The position numbers were made by a program, and so were the translations under genes. A DNA stretch of 64,000 bases. Source: Lentzea californiensis (GTDB taxonomy: Bacteria > Actinomycetota > Actinomycetes > Mycobacteriales > Pseudonocardiaceae). The notes beneath the pieces are model-generated. The model did no database searches and had not been told where the DNA came from. It saw only the letters and a list, made by a program, of their open reading frames with translations. The number at the start of each line of letters is the position of its first letter. The first letter of the stretch is position 1. Of the stretch, positions 23,538 to 32,926 are shown in pieces. The stretch spans positions 434,001-498,000 of the forward strand of contig NZ_JANBBE010000004.1 of the NCBI RefSeq assembly GCF_024648825.1, written 5' to 3'.

Positions 23538-24839
23538 GTGAACGAAGCGATCGACTGGTTGCACCGCAGGCTGCCCGAGCTCGTCGCGGACCACGGTGTC
23601 GGTGCCCAGGTCGCGGTGTTCGCGGACGGGGAGATCGTCGACGTGGCCGCGGGCGTGCTCAACACCGCCACCGGCGAGCCGGTGACCACCGGTTCGTTGT
23701 TCCAGATCGGGTCGATCACGAAGGTGTGGACGGCGACGCTGGTCGCGCAGCTCGTCGAGGAGGGCCTGCTCGACCTCGACCGTCCGGTGCGCGAGGTCCT
23801 GCCCGGCTTCCGCCTCGCCGACGAGCAGGTGGCGCGAGTGGTCACGCCGCGGCAGCTGCTGTGCCATCTCGGCGGCTTCGAGGGCGACCAGTGGTTCGAC
23901 ACCGGGACGGGCGACGACTGCGTCGAGGAGTTCGTGGCGCGGCTCGCCGACGCGCGTCAGCTCACCGAGCCGGGTGAACTCTTCTCGTACTGCAACGCCG
24001 GCTACGTCGTGCTGGGCCGGATCGTGGAGGTGGTGCGCGGCCAGCCTTTTCACGTGGTGCTGCGTGAGCGGCTCGTGGCGCCGCTGGGCCTGACGAACGT
24101 GGTCACGCACTACGACGAGTACCCGGTCCGCCAGGTCGCGGAAGGCCATCTGCCCGTCGGAGGGACGCAGCGCCCCGTCGCCAGGATGATGCCGGGCTCC
24201 GACGCTCCCGCCGGTTCGGCGTTCGCCATGAACGCGCGCTCTCTCGTGAGCTTCGCTCGCATGCACCTGGAGACGACGACCTACGACTCGATGCGCGTGG
24301 AACAGGTGAAGACGCCTGACGGCGGTGGCTGGGGTCTGGGGTGGACAGTGCACAACTACCCGGACGGCACCGTCGGCATCGGCCACGGTGGCGCCACCAT
24401 GGGCCAGGACGCGGCGTTGCGCGTGCTCCCGGACGCGGGCGTGGCGATCGCGGTCCTCACCAACGGAGGTGCTGCCGGGAAGCTCCAGCGCGCCGTGTTC
24501 TCCCACCTGCTCGCCGAATTGGCCGGTGTCCGCCTCGCCGAGCTCCCCGTGCCGCCGGTACCGGCGATCCCCGTGGAGGCCGACCGCGTCACCGGCGTCT
24601 ACCGCTCTTCCGCAGTCAACATCCACGTGACTCCGGCCTCGGCCGGCCGGGTGCGGGTCCGGTACGAGCCGCGGAACTGGATCGCTGAGGCGACGATGGC
24701 CGACGAGGGCACCGAGTACACCGCCCTGGACCACGACACCCTGATCGCCGTGGACGAGCCGCACAGCGTGCTCCGGCTGGTCCGTCGCGGTGACCAGGTG
24801 AGATTGGTTCACTTCGGCAGGGCGGCGGTGCGACGGTGA
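23538..24839 (+). CDS. Beta-lactamase-fold serine hydrolase, tandem copy 1
   Basis: The 433-residue protein belongs to the class C beta-lactamase/esterase (COG1680) fold. Its motifs are SITK with nucleophile Ser59 and Lys62, YCNAGY (the YxN element) and GHGG in place of KTG. A C-terminal beta domain of about 100 residues follows. There is no signal peptide, so it is not an exported beta-lactamase; cytoplasmic esterase or peptidase activity is more likely. The GTG start follows CTGGGGGG. The gene overlaps copy 2 by four bases (GTGA), indicating coupled translation. Confidence 0.88.
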   Translation: MNEAIDWLHRRLPELVADHGVGAQVAVFADGEIVDVAAGVLNTATGEPVTTGSLFQIGSITKVWTATLVAQLVEEGLLDLDRPVREVLPGFRLADEQVARVVTPRQLLCHLGGFEGDQWFDTGTGDDCVEEFVARLADARQLTEPGELFSYCNAGYVVLGRIVEVVRGQPFHVVLRERLVAPLGLTNVVTHYDEYPVRQVAEGHLPVGGTQRPVARMMPGSDAPAGSAFAMNARSLVSFARMHLETTTYDSMRVEQVKTPDGGGWGLGWTVHNYPDGTVGIGHGGATMGQDAALRVLPDAGVAIAVLTNGGAAGKLQRAVFSHLLAELAGVRLAELPVPPVPAIPVEADRVTGVYRSSAVNIHVTPASAGRVRVRYEPRNWIAEATMADEGTEYTALDHDTLIAVDEPHSVLRLVRRGDQVRLVHFGRAAVRR

Positions 24840-26053
24840 ACGCCGCCGAGTGGGTCGCCCGCAGGTTCCCGGAACTGGTCGACGAACACGGCGTCGTCGG
24901 TGCGCAGCTCGCCGTGCTGGCCGACGGCGAGATCACCGACGTGGCCGCAGGAGTGCTGAACGCCGGCACGCGGGCGCCGGTGACGACGGAGTCGCTCTTC
25001 CAGATCGCGTCGATCACCAAGGTCTGGACGGCGACGCTCGTCCAGGAACTGGTGAACGAGGGCAAGCTCGGCCTCGACGGTCCGGTGCGTGACGTTCTGC
25101 CGGGCTTCCGCCCGGTGATCACGCCGCGACAGTTGCTGACCCACACGTCCGGCATCGACGGCGACCTCTTCCACGACACCGGCTCGGGTGACGACGCGGT
25201 CGAGAAGTTCGTGGCACGGCTGGCCGACGCCCCGCAGATCGCGCCGCCGGGTGAGGTGTGGTCCTACTGCAACAGCGGCTTCACCGTGCTCGGCAGGATC
25301 GTGGAAGTGTTGCGCGGCAGACCTTTCAACGCCGTCCTCAAGGAACGGCTGGCAGCACCGCTGGGGCTCACCGTCGCGACGGCCTACGCGGAACGCACCG
25401 CGTCGCACGCCGTCGGGCACGAGGACGGTCGACCGGTGACCGATCCGGGCCCGGAGTCCGACTGGCCCGCCGGGTCGGCGCTCGCGATGAGCGCGCGGAC
25501 CCTGCTCGCGTTCGCGCGCATGCACCTGGCGACGCCGGCGTTCGCGGTGATGCGCGAGCCGCAGGTCTCGTTGCCGGACTTCGGGAATCACGCTTCCTGG
25601 GGTCTGGGCTGGGAGCTGCCGGACTACTCCGGCGGCCTGGTGATCGGCCACCACGGCGCGAACAGGGGCCTGGCCTCGTTCCTGCGGGTAGCGCCGGAAC
25701 GCGGAATCGCGGTCGCCCTGCTGACCAACGGCGGCGAGGCACGCGAAGTGTTCGACGACGTCATCGAGAACGTCTTCAGCGAACTCGCGGCCGTGCGCAG
25801 GCCGAAGCCACCGGCACCGCCCGGCGCACCCGGACCGGTGGACGGGCGCTTCCTCGGCACCTACCGTTGCGCCGGCCACGAAGTGGTTGTCACGCAAGCA
25901 GAACACGGCCGCGTGCGGGTCGAGCTCGACGGCGAGGAACGCGAGTTCGCGGCTCTGCGCGACGACGCCTTGATCGCCCTGGAGAAACCGCACACCGTGC
26001 TGGTGCTGATGGGTGATCTGCTGCACTTCGGGCGGGCCGCCGCCCGGATCTGA
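24836..26053 (+). CDS. Beta-lactamase-fold serine hydrolase, tandem copy 2
   Basis: The 405-residue paralogue is close in sequence to its neighbours (for example ITKVWTATLVQELVNEG is shared almost exactly with copy 3). SITK has Ser59 and Lys62, the second motif is YCNSGF, and the third is GHHG. It is slightly shorter than copy 1 in the region before the active-site Tyr. No signal peptide is found. Translation starts at GTG inside the stop codon of copy 1. The tandem set probably arose by duplication within one operon. Confidence 0.88.
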   Translation: MNAAEWVARRFPELVDEHGVVGAQLAVLADGEITDVAAGVLNAGTRAPVTTESLFQIASITKVWTATLVQELVNEGKLGLDGPVRDVLPGFRPVITPRQLLTHTSGIDGDLFHDTGSGDDAVEKFVARLADAPQIAPPGEVWSYCNSGFTVLGRIVEVLRGRPFNAVLKERLAAPLGLTVATAYAERTASHAVGHEDGRPVTDPGPESDWPAGSALAMSARTLLAFARMHLATPAFAVMREPQVSLPDFGNHASWGLGWELPDYSGGLVIGHHGANRGLASFLRVAPERGIAVALLTNGGEAREVFDDVIENVFSELAAVRRPKPPAPPGAPGPVDGRFLGTYRCAGHEVVVTQAEHGRVRVELDGEEREFAALRDDALIALEKPHTVLVLMGDLLHFGRAAARI

Positions 26054-26074
26054 GAAACCTCCTGGGGGAGAAAC

Positions 26075-27373
26075 ATGATCAATCTGGACGAACTGGTCGA
26101 GGAACACGGCGTCGTAGGCGCCCAAGTAGCCGTGCTGCACAACGGCGCAATCGTCGACATGGCAGCAGGCGTGCTGAACAACGTCACCGGCGAGAAGGTG
26201 ACGACGGACTCCATCTTCCAGATCGGGTCGATCACCAAGGTCTGGACGGCGACGCTCGTGCAGGAACTGGTGAACGAGGGCCTGCTCGACCTCGACCGCC
26301 CGGTGCGCGACGTGCTGCCGGAGTTCATGCTCGCCGACGAACAGGCCGCGCGGATCATCACGCCACGGCACCTTCTCACCCACACCGCGGGTTTCCAGGG
26401 TGATCTGTTCCACGACACCGGCAGCGGTGACGACATGCTGGAGAAGTACGTCGGGCGCATGGCGGAGGCGCGGCAGGAGGCGCCGCCAGGAGAGTTCTAC
26501 ACGTACTGCAACAGCGGCTTCACGCTGCTCGGCCGGATCGTGGAAATGTTGCGCGGCAAGCCTTTCCGCACAGTCCTGCGGGAACGCCTCATCGAGCGGC
26601 TGGGCCTGCGCGCCGCGGCCGCGAGCCACGCCGAGTACGCCGCGCAGACCCTCGCCACCGGGCACGTGGGCAAGGAGCTGAAGCCCGCCGGCAAGCTCAT
26701 GGCCGAGGGCGACGCGCCGGCGGGCACGGTGCTCGCGATGAGCGCCCGGGACCTGCTGGACTTCGTGCGGATGCACCTCCGCACCAGTGAGTTCGACGCG
26801 ATGCGCGAGGTCCAGGTCGTGCCACCCGACTTCGGGCAAGGCGGCAAGCAGGGGCTCGGCTGGGCGCTGCACGAGTACGCGAACGGCGTCACCGGCATCG
26901 GCCACACCGGATCGACCCTGGGCTACCGGGCCTACCTGCGAGTGATCCCCGAGTCAGGGCTCGCGATCGCCGTGCTCACCAACGGCGGCGAAACCCTGTC
27001 GCTGGCTCGGGCGGTCTACGACGCGGTGCTGGGCGACCTGGCGGGCGTCGCGTTGCCCTCCCTCCCCACGCCGCCGCAGTTCCCGGTGCCGGTGGACGTC
27101 GAACGGGTCGTCGGTGTGTACCGGTCCACCGGCCTGGAACTGCACGTCACCGAAGGCGACGGCGGCAGGGTCAAGCTGCGGTACGAGCGGCTCGACCCCG
27201 GCTGGGAGTCCTTCATCGACGGGGACGAGCACGAGTTCACCGGGCTGCGCGACGACGCGCTGATCGCCGTCGAGAAGGGGGACGGAAACCACTCGGTGAT
27301 CGTCCTGTGCGGCCGCGACGAGCAGGACCGGGTGAAGTGGCTGCACTGGGGGCGTGCGGCCATGAGGGTCTAG
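26075..27373 (+). CDS. Beta-lactamase-fold serine hydrolase, tandem copy 3
   Basis: The 432-residue third paralogue begins MINLDELVEEHGVVGAQVAV and lacks about seven N-terminal residues present in the other copies. Motifs are SITK (Ser52, Lys55), YCNSGF and GHTG. The ATG follows CTGGGGGAG. It keeps the C-terminal beta domain and is cytoplasmic by sequence. Its TAG stop shares the palindrome CTAG (27370-27373) with the stop of the convergent esterase gene, so the two coding regions overlap by four bases with no terminator between them. Confidence 0.88.
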   Translation: MINLDELVEEHGVVGAQVAVLHNGAIVDMAAGVLNNVTGEKVTTDSIFQIGSITKVWTATLVQELVNEGLLDLDRPVRDVLPEFMLADEQAARIITPRHLLTHTAGFQGDLFHDTGSGDDMLEKYVGRMAEARQEAPPGEFYTYCNSGFTLLGRIVEMLRGKPFRTVLRERLIERLGLRAAAASHAEYAAQTLATGHVGKELKPAGKLMAEGDAPAGTVLAMSARDLLDFVRMHLRTSEFDAMREVQVVPPDFGQGGKQGLGWALHEYANGVTGIGHTGSTLGYRAYLRVIPESGLAIAVLTNGGETLSLARAVYDAVLGDLAGVALPSLPTPPQFPVPVDVERVVGVYRSTGLELHVTEGDGGRVKLRYERLDPGWESFIDGDEHEFTGLRDDALIAVEKGDGNHSVIVLCGRDEQDRVKWLHWGRAAMRV

Positions 27374-28251
27374 ACGGCGCGCTTGGCGTACTTGGCGAGG
27401 AACTGCACGACGTCGGGCGTCACCTTGCGGTACAGCCCGTCGTCGTGCCCGCCGCCCTTGACCGCGCTCGCCTCGGGCCGCACGTCGCGGATGAACCGGC
27501 GGGTGCCCTCGATGAACCTGTCGCGGTCGCCGATCCACACGCCCAGCGCGGTCGGTCCGGTCGACTTCAGGTGGCGCAGCGGGTCGAGCGACGCCCACTC
27601 GCGCTCGTTCTTGAACGCACGCCGCTTGGCCATCTCCGGCCACGTCGTGATCAGGCCGGGGGAGATGGCCGCGGCGGCCGCGACCGGGTCGCCGCGCTCT
27701 GCCCGGCGGCGAGCGTAGAGCAGCGATCCGAAGCCGCCCATGGACACGCCCGTCACCGCGAACGGTTCGCCGTAGCCGCGTTCCTTGAGCCAGCGCGGGA
27801 CCTCGTCGAGCAACATCGCCATCGGGTCGTCGCCGGGGACGTTCTCGTGCCAGTAGTTGTCCCCGCCGTCGACCGCGACGAAGCCGAACGCGGGCACCGA
27901 GCCCTTCGCGACGGCGGCGGCCAGGACCTCGGTCAGGTTGCCCACGGCGGCGTGCCTGGCGTCGCCGTGCAGGCCGTGCAGGAGGATCGACATCGGCAGG
28001 CCGCGGGTGTTCGCGCCGGCCGGGAGGTAGAAGGCGAGGGTGACCTCGCGGTGGCGGGCGGCCGAGTACACGCGCTCGAAGCGGATCGCCGGCTTCGCGG
28101 CGGACGTGGCCCGCACCTTGTCCGCAGTCGCGATCTGCCGCTCGACGGCGTCGGACGACGACGACACGTACGTCACCACCCCGGTGGCCGTCGCGATGAC
28201 CACGCCGATCGCCGCGAGGAGGGTGCGGCGGCTGTACCTCGGTTCCCCCAT
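27370..28251 (-). CDS. Tat-exported esterase-like alpha/beta hydrolase
   Basis: The 293-residue protein begins with a twin-arginine signal (YSRRTLLAAIGVVIATATG), followed by an esterase-D/antigen-85-like alpha/beta hydrolase domain. The nucleophile elbow is GVSMGG with Ser170; the likely His is in GGGHDDGLYRK near the C-terminus. The domain opens with EVTLAFYLPAG and SILLHGLHGD. I chose the ATG at 28251, preceded by GAGGTG; a GTG two codons upstream is possible. The role could be removal of acyl groups outside the cell or in the envelope. It is monocistronic and convergent with the hydrolase triplet. Confidence 0.82.
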   Translation of the reverse strand: MGEPRYSRRTLLAAIGVVIATATGVVTYVSSSSDAVERQIATADKVRATSAAKPAIRFERVYSAARHREVTLAFYLPAGANTRGLPMSILLHGLHGDARHAAVGNLTEVLAAAVAKGSVPAFGFVAVDGGDNYWHENVPGDDPMAMLLDEVPRWLKERGYGEPFAVTGVSMGGFGSLLYARRRAERGDPVAAAAAISPGLITTWPEMAKRRAFKNEREWASLDPLRHLKSTGPTALGVWIGDRDRFIEGTRRFIRDVRPEASAVKGGGHDDGLYRKVTPDVVQFLAKYAKRAV

Positions 28252-28290
28252 GCTCACCTCATCGCGTGGGCACCGTTCCTCGTTTCCTTC

Positions 28291-29421
28291 TCAGAGGACG
28301 GAACGCACGCGCAAGGAAGACAGTTCCTCACTCGAATAGCCCAGCCACGTCAGCACGTCCTGATTGTGCTCGCCGAGTGCCGGGACCGCACCCGGCGACC
28401 ACTCGAAACCGGTTACCGGCGGCGGCAGCATCCGCGCCGTTCCGCCGGGAACGCGCACGTCAACCCACGTGTCGAGCTGCGGGTGGGTGGGCAGGTCGGT
28501 GATCGGGCGGGTCAGTGCGGCGGGCACGTCGGCGGCGTCCAAAGTGGTCAGCGACTCGGCTGCGGTGAGGTCCGAAAACGCCTGTTCGAGCAGCTTCTGC
28601 AGCTCCGCCCGGTGCTCCACCCGCGACGCCACTGTGGCGAACCTCTCCTGCGGGGCGAGCCCGATCAGGCCGCACAGCCGCTGCCACTGGCCGTCGTTCT
28701 GCACGGCGAGGTGCACGGCGCCGTCCGCGCAGGCCACCGGACCGTACGGCGCGATGCTCGGGTGGTGCGCACCCGAACGCGGGGCCGCGGCGCCCGTGCC
28801 GGCGGCGTAGAGCATCGGCTGGTGCATCCACTCGGCCATCGCCCCGAAGAGTGACAACCGCAGTCGTGCGCCCTCACCCGTCCGGCCGCGTTGCAGCAAC
28901 GCCGCGAGCACGGCGGCCTGGAGCTGGACGCCCGCCGCGATGTCCGCGACCGAGATGCCGGCGCGGGCCACCACGTCGCCCTCGCCGGTCAGCGACACCA
29001 GCCCGGCCTCGGACTGCACCAGCGCGTCGAACGCCTTGCGGTCCGCGTACGGGCCGTCCCAGCCGTAACCGGACAGCTCACCGACGATCAACGCCGGCGG
29101 CAGCTCCAGCGCCAGCCGCTGCCACACCCGCGGCGACAGGTTGCACAGCAGCACGTCGGCCCGTGCCACGAGCCGGTCCAGCACCTCACGGCCGTCGGGG
29201 TGGTTGATGTCCAGCGACACCGACTCCTTGCCGGCGTTCGTCCACGCGAAGTACGACGACACCTCGCCGCACGACGAGTCGTAGTGGCGCGCGAAGTCGC
29301 CGGTGCCGGGCCGTTCGACCTTGATGACCCGCGCGCCCAGATCGGCCAGCAGCCGCGTCGCGTACGGCACGGCGACGGCCTGCTCCAGGCTCACCACCAC
29401 GACGCCGTCAAGCGGTCTCAA
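28291..29421 (-). CDS. CaiB/BaiF-type CoA transferase (family III)
   Basis: The 376-residue family III CoA transferase moves CoA between carboxylic acids through an aspartyl-CoA intermediate. N-terminal signatures are [20 protein letters not shown] and [14 protein letters not shown]. The middle holds SVADIAAG, a plausible site of the catalytic Asp, and [10 protein letters not shown] follows. A TTG at 29421 has GGGGAG seven bases upstream and gives [14 protein letters not shown]; a GTG at 29436 lacks a ribosome-binding site. It overlaps the end of fdhD, so the two are translationally coupled. The acyl substrate is unknown. Confidence 0.87.
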   Translation of the reverse strand: MRPLDGVVVVSLEQAVAVPYATRLLADLGARVIKVERPGTGDFARHYDSSCGEVSSYFAWTNAGKESVSLDINHPDGREVLDRLVARADVLLCNLSPRVWQRLALELPPALIVGELSGYGWDGPYADRKAFDALVQSEAGLVSLTGEGDVVARAGISVADIAAGVQLQAAVLAALLQRGRTGEGARLRLSLFGAMAEWMHQPMLYAAGTGAAAPRSGAHHPSIAPYGPVACADGAVHLAVQNDGQWQRLCGLIGLAPQERFATVASRVEHRAELQKLLEQAFSDLTAAESLTTLDAADVPAALTRPITDLPTHPQLDTWVDVRVPGGTARMLPPPVTGFEWSPGAVPALGEHNQDVLTWLGYSSEELSSLRVRSVL

Positions 29422-30235
29422 CCACGCGCTCCCCACCGGTGTAGATGTTCATCGAGTCGCCGCGCAGGAAGCCGACGAGCGTCATGCCCTGCTCCTCGGC
29501 CAGCTCGACCGCGAGCGACGACGGCGCCGACACCGCGGCCAGCACCGGGATCCCGGACATCGCCGCCTTCTGCACCAGCTCGAACGACGCCCGCCCGGAC
29601 ACCATCAGCACCGCGCCGCGCACCGGCACGAGGTTCTGCAGCACCGCCCAGCCCAGCACCTTGTCGACGGCGTTGTGCCGCCCCACGTCCTCACGCACGA
29701 CCAGCAGCTCACCGTCGACGAACAGCCCGGCCGCGTGCAGCCCGCCGGTGCTCTCGAAGACCTTCTGCCGTTCCCGCAACGCGTCCGGGAAGCCCGTCAA
29801 CGCCTCGGGTGTGACCCGGACCTCGTCCAGCGCGGGGGAGTAGCGGGTCTTGAGCTTGACCGCGTCCAGCGCGCCCTTGCCGCACACCCCGCACGACGAC
29901 GTGGTGTAGAAGTTCCGCTCCACCCCGGTGTCCGGCGGCGGCACGCCCTCGGCCAGCGCGACGTCCAGCACGTTGTAGGTGTTCATCCCGTCCGGCCCTG
30001 TGCCCTCGCAGAACCGCGCGATCGAGATGTCCTTCGACGACCCGATGACGCCCTCGCTGAGCAGGAAGCCGTGCGCGAGCTCGACGTCGTGGCCGGGCGT
30101 GCGCATCGTGACCGCCAGCGCCTTCCCGTTGACCCGCAGCTCCAGCGGCTCCTCGGCGGCGAGCGAGTCGACTCTGCGCAGGCGGCCGCTCGGCGACACC
30201 CGTTCGACCGCTCGGCGCACCGTCACTCGGCCCAT
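29408..30235 (-). CDS. fdhD: Formate dehydrogenase accessory sulfurtransferase FdhD
   Basis: The 275-residue protein delivers sulfur to the molybdenum cofactor of formate dehydrogenases, which is required for activity. The redox-active Cys115-x2-Cys118 pair lies in SSCGVCGKG. Other family blocks are [13 protein letters not shown] and the C-terminal [14 protein letters not shown] chose the ATG at 30235 with AAGGAG upstream; a GTG two codons earlier is possible. Its likely client is the molybdopterin oxidoreductase at 33715-36003, about 3.5 kb away on the same strand. It overlaps the CoA-transferase gene downstream. Confidence 0.95.
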   Translation of the reverse strand: MGRVTVRRAVERVSPSGRLRRVDSLAAEEPLELRVNGKALAVTMRTPGHDVELAHGFLLSEGVIGSSKDISIARFCEGTGPDGMNTYNVLDVALAEGVPPPDTGVERNFYTTSSCGVCGKGALDAVKLKTRYSPALDEVRVTPEALTGFPDALRERQKVFESTGGLHAAGLFVDGELLVVREDVGRHNAVDKVLGWAVLQNLVPVRGAVLMVSGRASFELVQKAAMSGIPVLAAVSAPSSLAVELAEEQGMTLVGFLRGDSMNIYTGGERVVETA

Positions 30236-30299
30236 GTGCACATCTCCTTCGGACCGCTAAGTTCCCACCGACCAGGCTACGTGGGAGGGATTCCGGGGC

Positions 30300-31814
30300 A
30301 TGGACGACGTCGTGATCGTGGGGGGCGGCCACAACGGGCTGGTGGCGGCCGCGTACCTCGCCAGGGCGGGGAAGTCGGTCAGGGTGCTGGAGAAGCTGCC
30401 GCACGTCGGCGGGGCGGCGGTGAGCGCCTCACCGTGGGAGGGCGTCGACGCCCGGCTCTCGCGCTTCTCGTACCTCGTCTCACTGCTGCCCGATCAGATC
30501 GTGTCGGACCTGGGGCTGGAGCTGGCGCTGAAGTCCCGTTCGGCCTCCTCCTACACGCCGAACGGCAAGGGTGGGCTGCTGGTCGAGCGCTCGCCGGGCG
30601 AGGCGACCGTGAAGTCGTTCGAGGCCGTGTGCGGGTCGCTCGGCGACTGGGAGCGGTGGCAGCGCTGGTACGCCGATCTGGAGCTGCTGGCACAGGCGCT
30701 GGCGCCGACCCTGCTGGAACCGCTGGTGTCCCGCGAACATCTGCGTCTGCGCGTCGACGCGGCGGTGCGAGGCCGGTTGTGGGAGCAGGTCTTCGAACGG
30801 CCGCTCGGCGCGACGCTGCAGGAGCTGTTCGACGACGACCTGGTGCGCGGCGTCGTCGCCACGGACGCGTTGATCGGCACGCACTCGTCGCTGCATTCGT
30901 TGCGCGCCAACAAGTGCTTCCTCTACCACGTGATCGGCAACGGGACGGGGGAGTGGAAGGTCCCGGTCGGCGGCATGGGCGGGGTCACCGCCGAACTGGA
31001 ACGGGTCGCGCGCGAGGCCGGTGCGCGGATCGTCACCGGTGCCGAGGTCACGTCCGTCGAGTCGGACGGCAGGACCGCCTCGGTGACGTACGGGGACGAG
31101 ACGGCCGAGGCCCGGTTCGTGCTGTCGAACGTGGCCCCGTCGGTGCTGGGACGGTTGCGGGGCAAGGAGGTCCACGACGCTCCCGGCTGCCAGTTGAAGA
31201 TCAACATGCTGCTGCGCAGGCTGCCCGAGCTGAAGTCCGGTGTCGACGCGCGGCTGGCGTTCGCGGGCACGTTCCACCTCGACGAGTCCTACGACCAGCT
31301 GGAGACCGCGTACCTGGAGAGCGCCGCCGGGCAGGTGCCGTCGGTGCTTCCGGGCGAGATGTACTGCCACTCGCTGACCGACCCGTCGATCCTCGGGCCG
31401 TCGCTCGCCGGCCACGAGACGCTGACGCTGTTCGGCCTGCACCTGCCGGCGTCGTTGTTCGAGGGCCGCAACACCGAGCTGCGCGACGAACTGGTGCGGC
31501 GCTACCTCGACCAGCTCAACGCTCACCTCGTCGAGCCGATCCAGGACTGCCTGGCCGTCGACGCTCAGGGCGCCCCGTGCATCGAGGCGCGCACCCCGCT
31601 CGACCTGGAGGAGGAGCTCGGCCTGCCGGGTGGCAACATCTTCCACGGCGAGCTCGACTGGCCGTTCGCCGAGACCGACGAGCAGGTCGGCAGGTGGGGC
31701 GTGGAGACCGACGTGGACAACGTCTTCGTCTGCGGAGCGGGCTCCCGGCGCGGCGGCGGCGTGAGCGGCATCGGCGGCCACAACGCTGCGAGGGCAGTGC
31801 TCGAACGCATTTGA
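30300..31814 (+). CDS. FAD-dependent oxidoreductase, CrtI/PYROXD2-like
   Basis: The 504-residue flavoprotein begins with a dinucleotide-binding fold (VVIVGGGHNGLVAAAYLARAG, ending with the acidic residue in VLEKLPHVGGAA). It ends with the flavin-anchoring motif FVCGAGSRRGGGVSGIGGHN, both typical of phytoene-desaturase-like enzymes. No carotenoid genes are nearby, so a role in carotenoid synthesis is unlikely; PYROXD2-type oxidoreductases of unknown substrate are the better match. The ATG follows GGAGG. It is divergent from fdhD and is followed by the promoter of the HTH gene. Confidence 0.88.
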   Translation: MDDVVIVGGGHNGLVAAAYLARAGKSVRVLEKLPHVGGAAVSASPWEGVDARLSRFSYLVSLLPDQIVSDLGLELALKSRSASSYTPNGKGGLLVERSPGEATVKSFEAVCGSLGDWERWQRWYADLELLAQALAPTLLEPLVSREHLRLRVDAAVRGRLWEQVFERPLGATLQELFDDDLVRGVVATDALIGTHSSLHSLRANKCFLYHVIGNGTGEWKVPVGGMGGVTAELERVAREAGARIVTGAEVTSVESDGRTASVTYGDETAEARFVLSNVAPSVLGRLRGKEVHDAPGCQLKINMLLRRLPELKSGVDARLAFAGTFHLDESYDQLETAYLESAAGQVPSVLPGEMYCHSLTDPSILGPSLAGHETLTLFGLHLPASLFEGRNTELRDELVRRYLDQLNAHLVEPIQDCLAVDAQGAPCIEARTPLDLEEELGLPGGNIFHGELDWPFAETDEQVGRWGVETDVDNVFVCGAGSRRGGGVSGIGGHNAARAVLERI

Positions 31815-31821
31815 CATTTTT

Positions 31822-31852
31822 GATGACACTCCGCGTCATCTCTGGTTACAGT
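31822..31852 (+). promoter_or_regulatory. Promoter and operator of the HTH gene at 31860
   Basis: An inverted repeat GATGAC-N7-GTCATC (31822-31827 with 31835-31840) overlaps an ATGACA -35-like hexamer. TACAGT at 31847-31852 fits the -10 and ends seven bases before the GTG start, which lacks a ribosome-binding site. The layout suggests a leaderless, autoregulated gene. Confidence 0.5.
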
Positions 31853-31859
31853 TGGCGGC

Positions 31860-32351
31860 GTGGGGGACTTCTACGGAATCGCTGAGATCGCCGACGCCAT
31901 GGGGCTCAGCCGGCAACTGGTGGCCGTCTGGCGCAAAAGACGGTCGCACGGCATCCCCGAGCCGGACGCGGAACTCGCGTCCGGCCCGATCTGGCGGCGC
32001 GAGACGGTAGAGCCGTGGATCGAACGCACGCGTGGCCGCCTCGGCCTCGCGGGCACGCGGGAGTCCGCGAGCAGGAGCCTCCGGTTGCGCACCTGCCGCC
32101 GCGTGCTGCGGCTGGCGGCGCTGATGCTGGAGGACCCGCAACGACCGCGCGTGCTCAACGAGGCCGCGGACCAGTTGCGCGACCTGATCCACGAGGTCGA
32201 CCAGTCCGCGGACGACGTCGTCGGCGCGCTGTTGCGCGAGCTCATCGAGCCCGTGCGCGACCCGGACGTTCCTGCGGAGTTGTTGCGGGTGCCTGTGATC
32301 GAGTCGTTGCCGCTGGTGACCGCCGTCGCGCGCAACTCGCCAGACTGGTGA
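31860..32351 (+). CDS. HTH DNA-binding protein, MerR/AlpA-like N-terminus
   Basis: The 163-residue protein opens with GIAEIADAMGLSRQLVAVWR, a MerR/AlpA-like helix-turn-helix followed by PIWRRETVEPWI, the wing-like segment of such proteins. The remaining 100 residues are helical, Arg- and Leu-rich (RTCRRVLRLAALMLED), with no clear ligand domain. It may repress itself through the palindrome at 31822-31840. Its last 110 bases are antisense to the end of the convergent DUF2238 gene. The target beyond itself is unknown. Confidence 0.75.
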   Translation: MGDFYGIAEIADAMGLSRQLVAVWRKRRSHGIPEPDAELASGPIWRRETVEPWIERTRGRLGLAGTRESASRSLRLRTCRRVLRLAALMLEDPQRPRVLNEAADQLRDLIHEVDQSADDVVGALLRELIEPVRDPDVPAELLRVPVIESLPLVTAVARNSPDW

Positions 32352-32880
32352 CGAGCGCGCCGAGCGCGGCCAGCGCCATGTCGGCGTGGGCGTCCCACAC
32401 GTCACCCTGCTGGCCGTTGTAGGCCTCGGCGACGCCGGGGGCGAGCGTCATCGCGATCGCCCACTCCAGCAGTTCGTAGAGGGCGCTCGTCGCGAGCACG
32501 ATCTCCAGCGACCGCACCCACTTCCGCCGCAGCAGCGCGGTCAGGCACAGGCCGTACGCGAAGTGCACGAGCCGGTCGAAGTGGTTGCGGTCCCAGGAGA
32601 ACGCCTCCGACATCCGTACGCCGAGCAGCGCGTCCGTCCAGCCGTCGTACGGGACGAACGAGTAGATCCAGCGTGCCGCGATCGTGTGCAGCGCGAGGAA
32701 GAACAGCGCCCACGCCCACTGCGCGGTGTCCAGCCTGCGCCTCGACAGCCACAGCGCCAGGAGCGCCACGGCCGTCAACGAGCTGTGCAACGCCTGTTCG
32801 GCGGGCCAAAGCGGGTTGATCCACGTCACCGCCATCAGCGCGCCGAACGCGCCCAGCAGCCACCACTTCCCCCGTGTCAT
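32242..32880 (-). CDS. DUF2238 (YjdF-like) integral membrane protein
   Basis: The 212-residue protein has about five hydrophobic helices. It carries the DUF2238 signature FDRLVHFAYGL, LYELLEWAIA and GQQGDVWDAHADM. Function of the family is unknown. The C-terminal tail of about 35 residues is rich in Arg, Ala and Pro and is encoded opposite the HTH gene, so it may have been gained when an earlier stop was lost. I chose the ATG at 32880; a GTG two codons upstream is also possible. It shares its upstream region with the divergent ArsR-like gene and its operator. Confidence 0.85.
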   Translation of the reverse strand: MTRGKWWLLGAFGALMAVTWINPLWPAEQALHSSLTAVALLALWLSRRRLDTAQWAWALFFLALHTIAARWIYSFVPYDGWTDALLGVRMSEAFSWDRNHFDRLVHFAYGLCLTALLRRKWVRSLEIVLATSALYELLEWAIAMTLAPGVAEAYNGQQGDVWDAHADMALAALGALVTSLASCARRRSPAATTRSQAPATTPQERPGRARAR

Positions 32881-32926
32881 GAGCACATCGTGGCCGATCT
32901 TGGCCGTTTTATATCAGGATCTATAT

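Noticed and set aside
27307..28854. A 500-codon plus-strand frame over the esterase and CoA-transferase genes.
   Set aside because: It is antisense to two genes with clear catalytic motifs and has no ribosome-binding site or recognisable domain.
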